Below the pieces are notes generated by a model that ran no database searches, was not told the origin of the DNA, and saw only the letters and a list, made by a program, of their open reading frames with translations. A program made the position numbers and the translations under genes. A stretch of DNA of 64,000 nt from Sciurus carolinensis (Eukaryota > Chordata > Mammalia > Rodentia > Sciuridae). Shown in pieces: positions 24,688 through 35,400 of this stretch. Within the stretch, counting starts at the first letter, position 1. Each line of letters starts with the position of its first letter. The DNA lies in NCBI RefSeq assembly GCF_902686445.1, contig NC_062214.1, forward strand, positions 56,951,177 to 57,015,176, given 5' to 3'.

Positions 24688-24850
24688 CACCAGTGTTTCT
24701 CAAACTTAAGCATGTGCCTGGAGGACTCCTTAGAACAGAGTCTACTAAACTCTATCTCCAGTCTTGGGATTCAATTAGTCTGTGGTGTGGTTTCAATGAT
24801 TTGCATTTCTAAAACAAGTTTGAGTGATGAGAACTTCCACGTTGCAGCCA
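24688..24850 (+). mobile_element. MER5A-like hAT-Charlie element
   Basis: 'cagtgtttctcaaacttaagcatg' is a typical MER5A start. Then come 'gtgcctggaggactccttagaac', 'tctatctccagtcttgggattcaattagtctg' and 'gatttgcatttctaaaacaag'. About 160 bp, with the 3' terminus decayed. Confidence 0.75.
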
Positions 24851-25039
24851 TGTCTGTGTGTTTCGGTCAGTGAGGGATCCATATATACAAGAGTGGTCCC
24901 CTGAAACTACATTACTTTCGAGTGTTGTAGCCTTCTTAGTTTGTGTAAGGTCACTCCATGATGTTGACCCATTGACAAAATCACCTACAGATGCATTTGT
25001 CAGAATGTATCCCTGTTGTTAATTGACACATGACTGTAG

Positions 25040-25250
25040 CGAGAAGATCAATGCGAAGATGTTTTATTTAACAAAATCTTATTATGCCATGCCTTCCAAG
25101 TGTCTGACACTGTTTTAAGTGTTTTCAAATACTAACCTATTTAATTTTGTAGTAATGTTGTGATATATATAGTACAATCACTATTTCCCAAATGATGAAA
25201 CAGGTAGAGGAAGATTGAATGATGTTTCTTAAGTGTGTTCATATAAAATC
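25040..25250 (-). repeat. MIR fragment
   Basis: 'ccaagtgtctgacactgttttaag', 'tatttaattttgtagtaatgttgtga', and 'gatgaaacaggtagaggaag' follow antisense MIR order. Confidence 0.55.
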
Positions 25251-25259
25251 AGAAAAAAT

Positions 25260-26519
25260 ATTAGTCTACCTGGGTTGATCATTATAGGCTACTTCTCACT
25301 GTTTGATGCTATGTAGAAAATAAAGGATTTGAAAAAATACAAATTCTGGTCCCCATGCTCAAATTGTGTGTGGTGGTCTGGGGGCCAGGTGTAGCAGGCC
25401 TGGGTAGCTCTGGCGGCTTCAAACAGCCATGCGGGTGACTGGGAAGCAATGGAAGTGCTGAGGAGCAGAAGTAACTGCTCTCTGATCCTGATTCCTTGAC
25501 CTCTCACCAGGTGTGGACTCCCTGCAGGCTGGGCCTTTCCTCTGTTGAGCTCAGTGCTGGAGAAAGGTGTGGAGGAGAGAAAGTTCTCTTTACTCAGTGC
25601 AGGTGTTGGAGCTGCTGGGAACATCCACCAAGAGTCAGAGGTTAAATGCTGCCTCTAAAGTAGGTAGGATAAGATCTTTAGCAACAATTAGCACCTCTTT
25701 GGCTCTAGCAAGCAAGTCATTCCACTGGCTTGACTGCATTACTCTCCTTCCTGGTGGGCCTGTTTTGAATTAGTAAGGCAAGCTCAGTCCAGGCCTGGTG
25801 AAACAGGCAGGGGAATGTGTCTCCTGCCCAGGATAGCTTGGCATTTCTACAGGGCTTCTAATGGCTCTTGGTTTGTTCTTGGAGAGGCTTGTCTTTTTGC
25901 ATGGACTCAGATGCCAGAGTGGACTAAATCTGTACAGTTAGCCCTACCTTGTCCTCAAAGCTCCCCCACCAGCATTGCTTTTCTCTCCCTATGTTGCAGA
26001 GAAGGAATTAGACTTATGAAGCTTCTGAAGAACTCTGTCAAAATCAGAGGACAGAAGGAAGACATACTTTTTAATGAATAATCATCCAGAGGTCAACCTT
26101 TGAATGAGTGTAGGTTTGGAGCCAATCCCTTACCTTTTTTACATTAGTTGAGTCAAACAACCTAGATTTCCCTGTGACCTTTACAAAGTACAGGTTTCCT
26201 CTCCGGGGTATTATTAGGTCATTTTGGTCATTGGGACTAGCATAGCAGAAATAACTCAGCAGGTTTATTGCATTTTGAGTTTTCTTTTGTTTGTGTTTAA
26301 AATACCACAATTCCTGCTGCCCAGGGAAGCATTGCAGACAAACTTGAAATAGTCATGGGATTTTCTTCTGTTTGTGTATTTGCTTATTTTTTCATTTGCC
26401 ATGGATTTGGTGAGTGAGAAAGTTCTCTATGAAGAAAGAAACAAGACAGAAAGCAAAGCATTGTTCTTGGCACTTATAAAATTTGATGGAGAGAAACATA
26501 TTTACGGATGAGGAGTGGG
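25260..26519. other. No recognisable gene
   Basis: Unassigned. Overlapping ORFs of 68-111 codons on both strands (25289-25624 -, 25815-26081 +, 26071-26310 -) have no known domain, no shared frame and no splice pattern I can defend. Confidence 0.4.
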
Positions 26520-26700
26520 GGACTAGAATTAACATTTCTCAAGCAAAGAAACTGTACTGGGTGTTTCATATATGTTAGGTTATTTATTCTTTCCTAAATT
26601 CCCCTGATGTAAACATAACAGGTGAGGCAATTGAGAACTAGGAAAGTAAATTCTTAAGATAAAGCCATTTTATGACAGAACCAGGTTCAAATCCAGTCCA
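26520..26700 (-). repeat. MIR fragment
   Basis: 'actgtactgggtgtttcatatatg', 'gtgaggcaattgagaactagg' and 'agaaccaggttcaaatcca' keep antisense MIR order. The last phrase is the tRNA-like head. Confidence 0.6.
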
Positions 26701-26829
26701 TAGGTTCAGTTATTGCTACCTTGCCAGGAGTTGCCAGGTACACAGGTGGGTGGCTTGGTCAATAGATATTAACATGCATACATCTGTATATGTGTACTAG
26801 AAAGAGTATGTGTCTCACAGAGTGCCCAG

Positions 26830-27015
26830 TAAGGGAACCATAGAAGAGGTTGTGTTTGAGCAGATTTGCAAAGAGAGATGTGCTCAGGTATTTGAAAAGG
26901 CATACAAATGCATTGGAAATCAGAAGGCACTTAGAAGGTTTATGGAAATATATGAAGTTGAGTTTAACAGGAAAACGGGCAGTTATATGGGGAAATATCA
27001 GGAAGTGAGCTAGAA
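26830..27015 (+). repeat. Possible L2 fragment
   Basis: 'aagaggttgtgtttgagcagatttgcaaag' resembles the L2 3' region. The 67-codon ORF over it (26810-27013) is unlikely to be a gene. Confidence 0.4.
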
Positions 27016-27621
27016 GGGGAAATTTTCAGTGGAGAAATAGGAAGAGTTGAAGTCAGATTCTGGGTGCTGTGGCTGTTGGGTGCTGACAGGTAGCCATCTG
27101 TTATAATTTCATGCACACTATAGTCTCTCACTCAAGGTCCAATTGACCTTACTGTGACATTTCCCACATAATCCAGAGACTTTTTCAGGTTGCAGACATT
27201 GTCCCAATTTTTTACAGACTGATGTCAGCACAGCATAAGATGCTTGCCATCTCGTTTTAGTCATAACAAGCATTAACACTGGGAAGGAAACCCAAACAGT
27301 CTACAAATGGTCCCATTTCTATCTTTCTAGGTAACCTGAGCCAGTACATCCCCCACATACTGAGCATACTGAGTATCACTGAGGGTATAAGCAACTGTAT
27401 TATACTCAGTCAGGGTGTCCTTGATGGTCAACTTTTTCTGTTAGATGTGCTTTTCCCCATCTCATCCATCTGTGTTGACACACCTTGTCATCTTTTCAAG
27501 AATCTCTCTCCAGGTTTTTCTTCCCCTAATCTCTGCTTAAAAACTACCCAAACCTCCTTTATTTACCTCAATACTCATTAAGGGCATTCACCCTGATGTT
27601 GTTTCATCAATCCTCACCTTT
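27016..27621. other. No recognisable gene
   Basis: Unassigned DNA without coding or RNA signal. Confidence 0.4.
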
Positions 27622-27629
27622 TCTAAATA

Positions 27630-27764
27630 ATTATTTTTATATATATTTGTAGTTGATGATTGACCTTTATTTTATTCATTTATTTATGTACAGTGCTGAG
27701 AATCGAACCCAGTGCCTCACACAAACTAGGCAAGTGCTCTACCACTGAGCCACACCCCCAGTCC
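27630..27764 (-). mobile_element. ID-type SINE with intact pol III boxes (antisense)
   Basis: The ID body occupies 27691-27764. On the minus strand it has a perfect A-box-like TGGCTCAGTGG (27752-27742) and a B-box GGTTCGATTC (27709-27700), the internal RNA polymerase III promoter of tRNA-derived SINEs. A T-rich stretch at about 27646-27690 represents its decayed tail. It is a monomer, without a B1-like half. Not a tRNA gene: the body lacks the acceptor-stem pairing and anticodon arm. Confidence 0.8.
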
Positions 27765-28389
27765 ATAAATTTACCTTTTTTTCTTTGTTTAATTTATGCA
27801 ACTTGTTCAGTATTGTTGTCTGGGGGACACTGCGTAGAAAGCTGTGGATTAAAGACAAATCAGATGATGTACACCAACCATAGTATCTATCCCTTAATAT
27901 TTATTTAGGTAACATTTTTTGAGAAGACCTTATAGGCAAGTCTTTAATGGGAATAAGAAGAGAAGAAAAACAAGACAATAACCTTATGGCTAAGAGTGGA
28001 AGGAAAGAGGAACAAGCTGGAGTATGTGTATGTGCACTTGTTGACTGATACCTGGTGGCTACCAAAAGCAGCCCCAAAGTGCTGCTCGTTTGATACGTAT
28101 GAACATCTTAAGTCTTTTTAATGCTACAGTGTAGACTGACTTTTCTTCGTCCAAATGCTTCCTGTTGGAGATCAACTTTAAGTTTCTTGTTTAAAAAAAA
28201 AAAAGGCTTATCTGTGCACCAAATGCACTTTAGAAACTGTGGTATGCAAGACATTGACCCTGCAATTGAAAGGAATTCCAGTGATGGAAGAAGGATCATT
28301 GAAACACAATATGATACATGAAGTGGGGACAGAAGAAAGGGAATGGGCCTTTGTGGAAACCTTGGTCTAAGTGGGGTTAGGACAGGGTT
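27765..28389. other. No recognisable gene
   Basis: Unassigned. An A12 run at 28193-28204 (within 'gtttaaaaaaaa') is the only notable word; no element could be attached to it. Confidence 0.4.
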
Positions 28390-28605
28390 TGAGAAAGACT
28401 GTGTGGAAGTGCTGACATTTCAGCTAGACCTTAGTGGATGTGTAGGAGTTCATCAGGAGCAACAAGTGGAAGGAGAAGAGGAAGAGGAGGATGGAAAGCA
28501 GTCAAGGCAGGAGATAGAGCAGGCATGAAGGCAGAGAGGAAAGAAAGAGCAATGCGAGTAGGCAGTGGCAAGGTCAATATGGCAAGCTGTAGGACCCAGA
28601 AGAAA
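28390..28605 (+). mobile_element. L2 3' region fragment
   Basis: 'gtgctgacatttcagctagacc', 'tagtggatgtgtaggagttcatcaggagc' and 'ggcatgaaggcagaggaaag'-like text follow the order of the L2 LINE 3' region. It includes a purine-rich GGA stretch (28470-28495) that encodes a meaningless Glu-rich ORF. Confidence 0.6.
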
Positions 28606-29522
28606 CCAGATAAAAGGAAACACTACACTCTCCTGAGCTTCAGAATTGTGGGCTGCACTTGTCAGTCTCTGCAGGCTCATCCTTCTCTGCCCAATCATTT
28701 GAGGTTCAAGTCCTCAGGACTTGGTCCTGGGTTTGCTTTTCTTCCATTCTGTCTTTGTATCCATGCCTGGTTTTAATCACTCCTTTTGAGAATGAGAAAG
28801 GAGTTCACACTTTAGTTTAGAGTCTGACCTCCAGCTTGGAACGTGAGACTCACATATTCCATTTAGTATCTCCAAAGCAGCACAGTTGGTTCATAACACT
28901 GGGTTCATTATGGGCCCATAGTTTTTACTCCCTTAACTTGGTCTCTCCTTTAGTATTCAGCAGCATCACCTATATAGTTATACAAATTGGTCATTGACCT
29001 GAAGATTGGCCTCATCCTGAACAATCTTCTCCAGTCTTCAAATCCACTCATCATAAATAATGTTGATTTTAGTTCTTGGCCATCTCTCAAATCCATCTAC
29101 TACAATTCACTTCTATCATATGTGTAGCAGTTGAGGCAACAAATCCTTGCCTACACTATTTCAATAACTCCTAACTTGTCCTATTTCTATTCTCGATCTC
29201 AATTCAGCACCAGGAACTGTTTTAGAAATCTGTGAAATATGGTAGACTGGAAAATATAAAAATTTCTCCCAATATAGAACTAAATACAGAGTGAGGGCAG
29301 GAATAAGGAATTTTTTAGATACAATATAGTAAATAAAAATGCAAATCTTCAGGAGGGCAGTTTATAATGTAGATTTCAATAGGCCATGAATATTAGAAAA
29401 AGAAGCCAAAGATTGGCTCAACACAGGACAAAAGGTAGAAACAGAATAGTGGAGAAATAAGAAGGATTTTTCATTGACTACTTACAGAGTGGGGGAAAAG
29501 TTCCTTTAAAGATGACTATTTT
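28606..29522. other. No recognisable gene
   Basis: Unassigned DNA up to the left edge of the young L1. Confidence 0.4.
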
Positions 29523-29536
29523 AAAAATTTATTTTT
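29523..29536 (+). repeat. L1 target-site duplication, left copy
   Basis: The 14-bp word aaaaatttattttt is repeated perfectly at 35590-35603. The bases TT precede it at 29521-29522, so the nick site reads TT/AAAA, the canonical L1 endonuclease target on the opposite strand (TTTT/AA). Confidence 0.92.
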
Positions 29537-29995
29537 GGCGATCCAAAATGGCGGCCTACAGGGAGACTGCACCCCCAGTCGCTCCAGAACCCAGGAGTTA
29601 AGAAGGGGAGGCATTGAGAGACTCGGACTGAAGTGGAGCCATGGGTGAGTCTGCCCACTGGGTAAAGCTTGGCCCGGGTGGCAGGCCCAGATAGAGGTGG
29701 CTTATCGGAGCCGGGCAGGGCAGCTAGAGTCATCCACAGGCAGCCCTGCGCACTCCGGCGGTGGGCCCCGCACACACAGCCAGCTTCTCCAGGTTCTCGG
29801 AACGGAACTGGCCCGCTAGTGAGAGCTTTTCTGACCAGAGCAGTCTCCGAGTCCCAGAGCCGCTGCAGCGCAGTGTACTCCGGCAACGAACCAGCGGAGA
29901 GCCTCGATCTGCAAGCAGCCTCAGGGATCAGGGCAGGGCAGCCGGAGACCTCTTCAGGCGGCTCTGCCCACTCCGGCTGCGGGCTCTCTTCACGG
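29537..29995 (+). promoter_or_regulatory. L1 5' UTR monomer 1 (promoter unit)
   Basis: A GC-rich 459-bp unit. Its first 240 bases are about 94% identical by eye to the start of the next unit at 29996. Near the start is AAAATGGCGGC (29545-29555), a YY1-type site; primate L1 carries a YY1 site at the same place, where it sets the transcription start. An internal partial sub-repeat is visible: the segment near 29715-29770 resembles 29930-29990, which may have guided the duplication. Rodent L1 promoters are often monomer arrays; promoter activity here is inferred. Confidence 0.85.
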
Positions 29996-30235
29996 GGCGA
30001 TCCAAGATGGCGGCCTAGAGGGAGACTGCACCCCCGGTCGCTCCAGAACCCAGGAGTTAAGAGGGGGAGGCATTGAGAGACTCGGACTGAAATAGAGCCA
30101 CGGGTGAGTCTGCCCACTGGGTAAAGCTCAGCCCGGGTGGCAGGCCCAGATAGAGGTGGCTTATTGGAGCCGGGCAGGGCAGCTAGAGTCTTCCCAAGGT
30201 AGCCTTCCACACTCCGGCAGTGGGCTCTTCCCACA
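29996..30235 (+). promoter_or_regulatory. L1 5' UTR monomer 2, partial
   Basis: Second copy of the unit, restarting ggcgatccaagatggcggcc. It carries a full AAGATGGCGGC YY1-type site (30004-30014), closer to the known consensus than the site in monomer 1. Similarity to monomer 1 fades after about 30235, where the non-repeated leader begins. Confidence 0.85.
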
Positions 30236-30472
30236 CGGCCAGCTGCACGGTGCAGGCCCACAGTGAGAGCATTTCCGCACAGAGCCAGTTCCAAACCGTG
30301 GAACCAGTAGGGGGCTAGGGGCAGTTTTCTTTGGATGAGCTGCTTTATCAGATTCCTCCAAGACATCAGGCTACTGAAGGCTGGGAGGTGATACACTGGA
30401 AATCTACTGGGACACTATAAGCCAATAGCGGAAAACTGCAATATCTCAGGGTCCCACTGACAACTGACCAAT

Positions 30473-31520
30473 ATGAGAAAACAAGGGAAGAAAATGTCCC
30501 AAACAAACCTAGATACTACATCAATAAAACCCAATGACAGCACAGCAGAAGAAATGTCAGAAAGGGAGTTCAGAATGTACGTAATTAAAACGATCAGGGA
30601 AGCTAAGGAGGAGATGAAAGAGCAAATGCAGGCATTGAAGGAGGAGATGAAAGAGCAAATGCAGGCATTAAATGATCACACCAATCAACAGTTAAAAGAT
30701 CAAATACGGGAAGCAAGAGATCATTTCAATAAAGAGTTAGAGATACTGAAAAAAAAAACAAACTGAAATCCTTGAAATGAAGGAAACAATAAACCAAGTT
30801 AAAAACTCCATAGAAAGCATAACCAATAGGATAGAACACCTGGAAGACAGAACCTCAGACATTGAAGACAAATTATTTAATCTTGAAAGCAAAGTTGGCC
30901 AAACAGAAAAGATGGTAAGAAATCATGAACAGAATCTACAAGAATTATGGGATATCATGAAAAGGCCAAATTTAAGAATTATTGGGATTGAGGAAGGCTT
31001 AGAGAAACAAACCAAAGGAATGAACAATCTATTCAATGAAATAATAACAGAAAATTTCCCAAATCTGAAGAATGAAATGGAAAACCAAGTACAAGAGGCT
31101 TATAGAACTCCAAACATACAAAATTACAACAGACCCACACCAAGGCACATTATTATGAAAATACCTAACATACAAAATAAAGACAGAATTTTAAAGGCCG
31201 CGAGAGAAAAGAATCAAATTACATTCAGGGGGAAACCAATAAGAATATCAGCAGATTTTTCAATCCAGACCCTAAAAGCTAGAAGGGCCTGGAGCAACAT
31301 ATACCAAGCCCTGAAAGAAAACGGATGCCAACCAAGAATCTTATACCCAGCAAAACTTACCTTCAAATTTGACGATGAAATAAGATCCTTCCATGATAAA
31401 CAAAAGCTAAAGGAATTTACAAAAAGAAAGCCAGCATTACAGAACATTCTCAGCAAAATATTCCATGAGGAAGAGATGAAAAACAACGATGCAAATCAGC
31501 AACAGGAGGCGCTAGCCTAA
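30473..31520 (+). pseudogene. L1 ORF1 (ORF1p), one frameshift
   Basis: ORF1p is the trimeric RNA-binding chaperone that coats L1 RNA in the cytoplasm. An N-terminal coiled-coil region rich in Glu, Lys, Gln and Met occupies roughly the first third and continues past the break (MKETINQVKNSIESITNRIE). The RRM follows (PNLRIIGIEEG; later RHIIMKIPNIQNKDRI), then the C-terminal domain (RISADFSIQTLKARRAW ... NGCQPRILYPAKL). The reading frame breaks at an A10 run near 30749-30758: one extra base shifts into a stop at 30764-30766, and the correct frame resumes before 30777. Without that base the protein would have about 348 residues, in the usual L1 range. The coiled coil also contains a 33-bp tandem duplication (30605-30670). 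Confidence 0.93.
30605..30670 (+). repeat. 33-bp tandem duplication in ORF1 coiled coil
   Basis: Two copies (30605-30637, 30638-30670) differ only at the last base. They encode the 11-residue unit KEEMKEQMQAL twice. Eleven residues add about 1.5 heptads, so the duplication lengthens the coil and changes its phase unless it fits an 11-residue (hendecad) pattern. Confidence 0.95.
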
Positions 31521-31551
31521 AGGAATAGCCAAATAAAGGAGAAACCAAATC

Positions 31552-34500
31552 ATGCCAAAAACAAATATGAGTCAATTGACTGGGAATACAAATCATATCA
31601 CAATAATAACCCTGAATGTTAATGGCCTGAATTCATCAATCAAAAGACACAGACTGGCAGATTGGATTAAAAAGAAAAATCCAACAATATGCTGCCTGCA
31701 AGAGACTCATCTCATAGAAAGAGACACCCATAGACTAAAGGTGAAAGGATGGGGAAAAACATACCATGCACACGGACACAGCAAAAAAGCTGGAGTATCC
31801 ATCCTCATCTCAGATAATGTGGACTTCAAACCAAAACTAGTCAGAAGGGATAAAGAAGGACATTACATGCTGCTTAAGGGAAGCATAAATCAGCAAGACA
31901 TAATAATCATAAATATCTATGCCCTGAACATTGGCTCATCCACGTACGTCAAACAAATCCTTCTCAATTCCAGAAATCAAACAGACCACAACACAATAAT
32001 ACTAGGCGATTTTAACACACCTGTCTCACCACTGGATAGATCGTCCAAACAAAAATTGAATAAAGAAACTATAGATCTCAACAACACAATCAACAATTTA
32101 GACTTAACGGACATATATAGAATATACCATCCAACAAAGAACGAATACACTTTCTTCTCAGCAGCACATGGATAGTTCTCTAAAATAGACCATATTTTAT
32201 GCCACAAAGCTACTGTTAGCAAATACAAGAAGATAGAGATACTACCTTGTACTCTATCAGATCATAATGGATTGAAATTAGAAATAAATGACAGAATAAA
32301 AAACAGAAACTTCTCCAATACCTGGAGACTAAATAATACGCTATTATATGATGAATGGATCACAGAAGACATCAGGAGGGAAATAAAAAAATTCTTAGAA
32401 GTAAACGAGAACAAAGACACATCATATCAAAATCTCTGGGACACTATGAAAGCAGTACTTAGAGGAAGATTTATTTCATGGGGTGCATTCAAAAAAAGAA
32501 GTAGAAATCAACAAATAAACGACTTAACACTACAGCTCAAAGCACTAGAAAAAGAAGAGCAGACCAATACCAAAAGTAGTAGAAGACAGGAAATAGTTAA
32601 AATCAGAGCCGAAATCAACGAAATCGAAACAAAAGAAACAATCGGAAAAATTAACAAAATAAATAGTTGGTTCTTTGAAAAAATAAATAAAATTGATAAA
32701 CCCTTAGCCACACTAACAAAAAGAAAGAGGGAGAAAACTCAAATTACTAAAATTCGGAATGAACAAGGAAACATCACAACAGACACGAGTGAAATACAAA
32801 ACATAATTAGAAGCTATTTCGAAAATCTATACTCCAACAAAACAGAAAACCTCGAAGACATCAACAAATTTCTAGAGACATATGAACTACCTAAACTGAA
32901 CGAGGAGGACATACACAACTTAAATAAACCAATTTCAAGCAATGAAATAGAAGAGGTCATCAAAAGCCTACCAACAAAGAAAAGTCCAGGACCAGATGGG
33001 TTCTCAGCCGAGTTCTACAAAACCTTTAAAGAAGAGCTCATGCCAATACTTCTCAAACTATTCCATGAAATAGAAGAGGAGGGAACCCTACCAAACTCGT
33101 TCTATGAAGCCAATATCACCCTGATACCTAAAACAGACAGAGACACATCGAGGAAAGAAAATTTCAGACCAATACCCTTAATGAACATCGATGCAAAAAT
33201 TCTCAACAAAATTTTAGCAAATCGCATACAAATATATATTAAAAAGATAGTGCACCACGATCAAGTGGGTTTTATCCCAGGGATGCAAGGGTGGTTCAAC
33301 ATTCGGAAATCAATAAATGTCATTCACCATATCAACAGACTTAAAGTTAAGAATCACATGATTATTTCAATAGATGCAGAAAAAGCATTTGATAAAATAC
33401 AGCATCCCTTCATGCTCAAAACACTAGAAAAAATTGGGGTAGTGGGAACATTCCTAAACATTATAAAGGCAATCTACGCTAAGCCCATGGCTAATATCAT
33501 TCTAAATGGTGAAAAACTGAAAGCGTTCCCTCTAAAAACTGGAACAAGGCAGGGATGCCCTCTTTCACCGCTTCTATTCAACATCGTCCTTGAGACTCTA
33601 GCCAGAGCAATCAGACAAACCAAAGAAATTAAAGGGATACGAATAGGAAAAGAAGAACTCAAACTATCCCTGTTCACTGATGACATGATTATATATTTAG
33701 AGGAACCTGGAAATTCCACCAGAAAACTTTTAGAACTCATAAGTGAATTCAGTAAAGTAGCAGGTTACAAGATCAATGCTCATAAATCCAATGCATTTTT
33801 ATACATAAGTGATGAATCTTCAGAAAGAGAAATTAGGAAAACTACCCCATTCACAATAGCATCGAAAAAAATAAAATACTTGGGAATCAATCTCACAAAA
33901 GAGGTGAAAGACCTCTACAATGAGAACTACAGAACACTAAAGAAAGAAATTCAAGAAAACCTTAGAAGATGGAAAGATCTCCCATGTTCCTGGATAGGCA
34001 GAATTAATATCGTCAAAATGGCTATACTACCTAAAGTGCTATACAGATTCAATGCAATTCCAATTAAAATCCCAATGATGTACCTTGCAGAAATAGAGCA
34101 AGCAATTATGAAATTCATCTGGAAGAATAAAAAACCTAGAATAGCTAAAGCAATCCTCAGTAGCAAGAGCGAAGCAGGGGGTATTGCAATACCAGATCTT
34201 CAACTCTACTACAAAGCAATAGTAACAAAAACGGCATGGTATTGGTACCAAAATAGACAGGTAGATCAATGGTACAGAATAGAGGACATGGACACAAACC
34301 CAAATAAATACAATTTTCTCATACTAGACAAAGGTTCCAACAATATGCAATGGAGAAAAGATAGCCTCTTCAACAAATGGTGCTGGGAAAACTGGAAAAC
34401 TATATGCAATAGAATGGAATTAAACCCCTATCTCTCACCCTACACAAAACTCAACTCAAAATGGATCAAGGACCTCGGAATCAGATCAGAGACCCTGCAT

Positions 34501-35400
34501 CTTATAGAAGAAAAAGTAGGTCCAAATCTTCAACTTGTTGGCTTAGGATCAGACTTCCTTAACAGGACTCCCATAGCACAAGAAATAAAAGCAAGAATCA
34601 ACAACTGGGATAGATTCAAACTAAAAAGCTTTCTCTCAGCAAAGGAAACTATCAGAAATGTGAAGAGAGAGCCTACAGAGTGGGAGAATATCTTTGCCAA
34701 CCATACCTCAGATAGAGCGCTAATTTCCAGAATCTATAAAGAACTCAAAAAACTCTACACGAAGAATACAAATAATCCAATAAACAAATGGGCTAAGGAA
34801 ATGAACAGACACTTCACAGAAGAAGATGTACAAGTAATCACCAGATATATGAAAAAATGTTCAACATCCCTAGTAATAAGGGAAATGCAAATCAAAACTA
34901 CCCTAAGATTTCATCTCACCCCAATTAGAATGGCGATTATCAAGAATACAAGCAACAATAGGTGTTGGCGAGGATGTGGTGAAAAAGGAACACTCATACA
35001 TTGCTGGTGGGGTTGCAAATTAGTGCAGCCACTCTGGAAAGCAGTATGGAGATTCCTCAGAAATCTTGGAATGGAAACACCATTTGACCCACCTATTCCA
35101 CTCCTTGGCCTATACCCAAAGGACTTAAAATCAGCATACTACAGAGATACAGCCACATCAATGTTCATTGCTGCTCAATTCACCATAGCCAGATTGTGGA
35201 ACCAACCTAGATGCCCTTCAGTTGATGAATGGATAAAGAAACTGTGGCATATTTATACAATGGAATATTACTCCGCAATGAAGAATGATAAAATTATGGC
35301 ATTTGTAGGCAAATGGTCGAAATTGGAGAATATCATGCTAAGTGAGATAAGCCAATCTCAAAAAACTAAAGGACGAATGATCTCGCTGATAAGCGGATGA
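31552..35400 (+). pseudogene. L1 ORF2 (endonuclease-reverse transcriptase), one stop codon
   Basis: ORF2p nicks target DNA and reverse-transcribes L1 RNA there. The frame is continuous over 1282 codons except for a TAG at 32173-32175 (codon 208). Endonuclease residues matching human N14, E43, D145, N147, D205 and H230 are N22, E51, D153, N155, D213 and H238; the last two lie beyond the stop. The RT palm has D608 (SIDAEKAFD) and the D710/D711 pair, but the catalytic motif reads FTDD, not the usual FADD. The C-terminal CX3CX7HX4C knuckle is complete (C1138, C1142, H1150, C1155). No second disabling change is seen. Length is close to human (1275). A 31-bp spacer separates it from ORF1, as expected for L1 reinitiation. 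Confidence 0.95.

Larger units (their letters stand above)
29521..30366 (-). other. Antisense ORF through the L1 5' UTR (ORF0-like)
   Basis: The strand opposite to L1 transcription is open for 281 codons from an ATG at 30366-30364; the open frame extends to 30396 with a GTG. It crosses both monomers in one frame because the period, 459, is divisible by three, so the product contains two similar blocks (each with a KPPLSGPATRA word). The stop TAA (29523-29521) lies outside the element, in target DNA. Primate L1 has a known antisense 5' UTR ORF (ORF0), but I see no sequence similarity to it. No domain is recognisable. GC-rich DNA often lacks stops by chance, and the sense strand is also open for 135 codons, so function is unproven. 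Confidence 0.45.

Noticed and set aside
26810..27013. 67-codon ORF with a protein-like composition
   Set aside because: It overlaps an L2-like fragment and has no recognisable domain.
27691..27764. tRNA gene, because of perfect A and B boxes
   Set aside because: No acceptor stem or anticodon arm, and a SINE-like tail is attached. It is an ID SINE.
29669..30076. 135-codon sense ORF in the L1 5' UTR
   Set aside because: It lies in the GC-rich leader, is not preserved into monomer 2, and L1 is not known to encode a sense protein there.
30777..31520. Separate 247-codon gene
   Set aside because: It is the second part of L1 ORF1 after the A10 frameshift.
32272..35400. Separate 1042-codon gene beginning at a TTG
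   Set aside because: It is in the same frame as the endonuclease ORF with only one TAG between; it is the rest of L1 ORF2.
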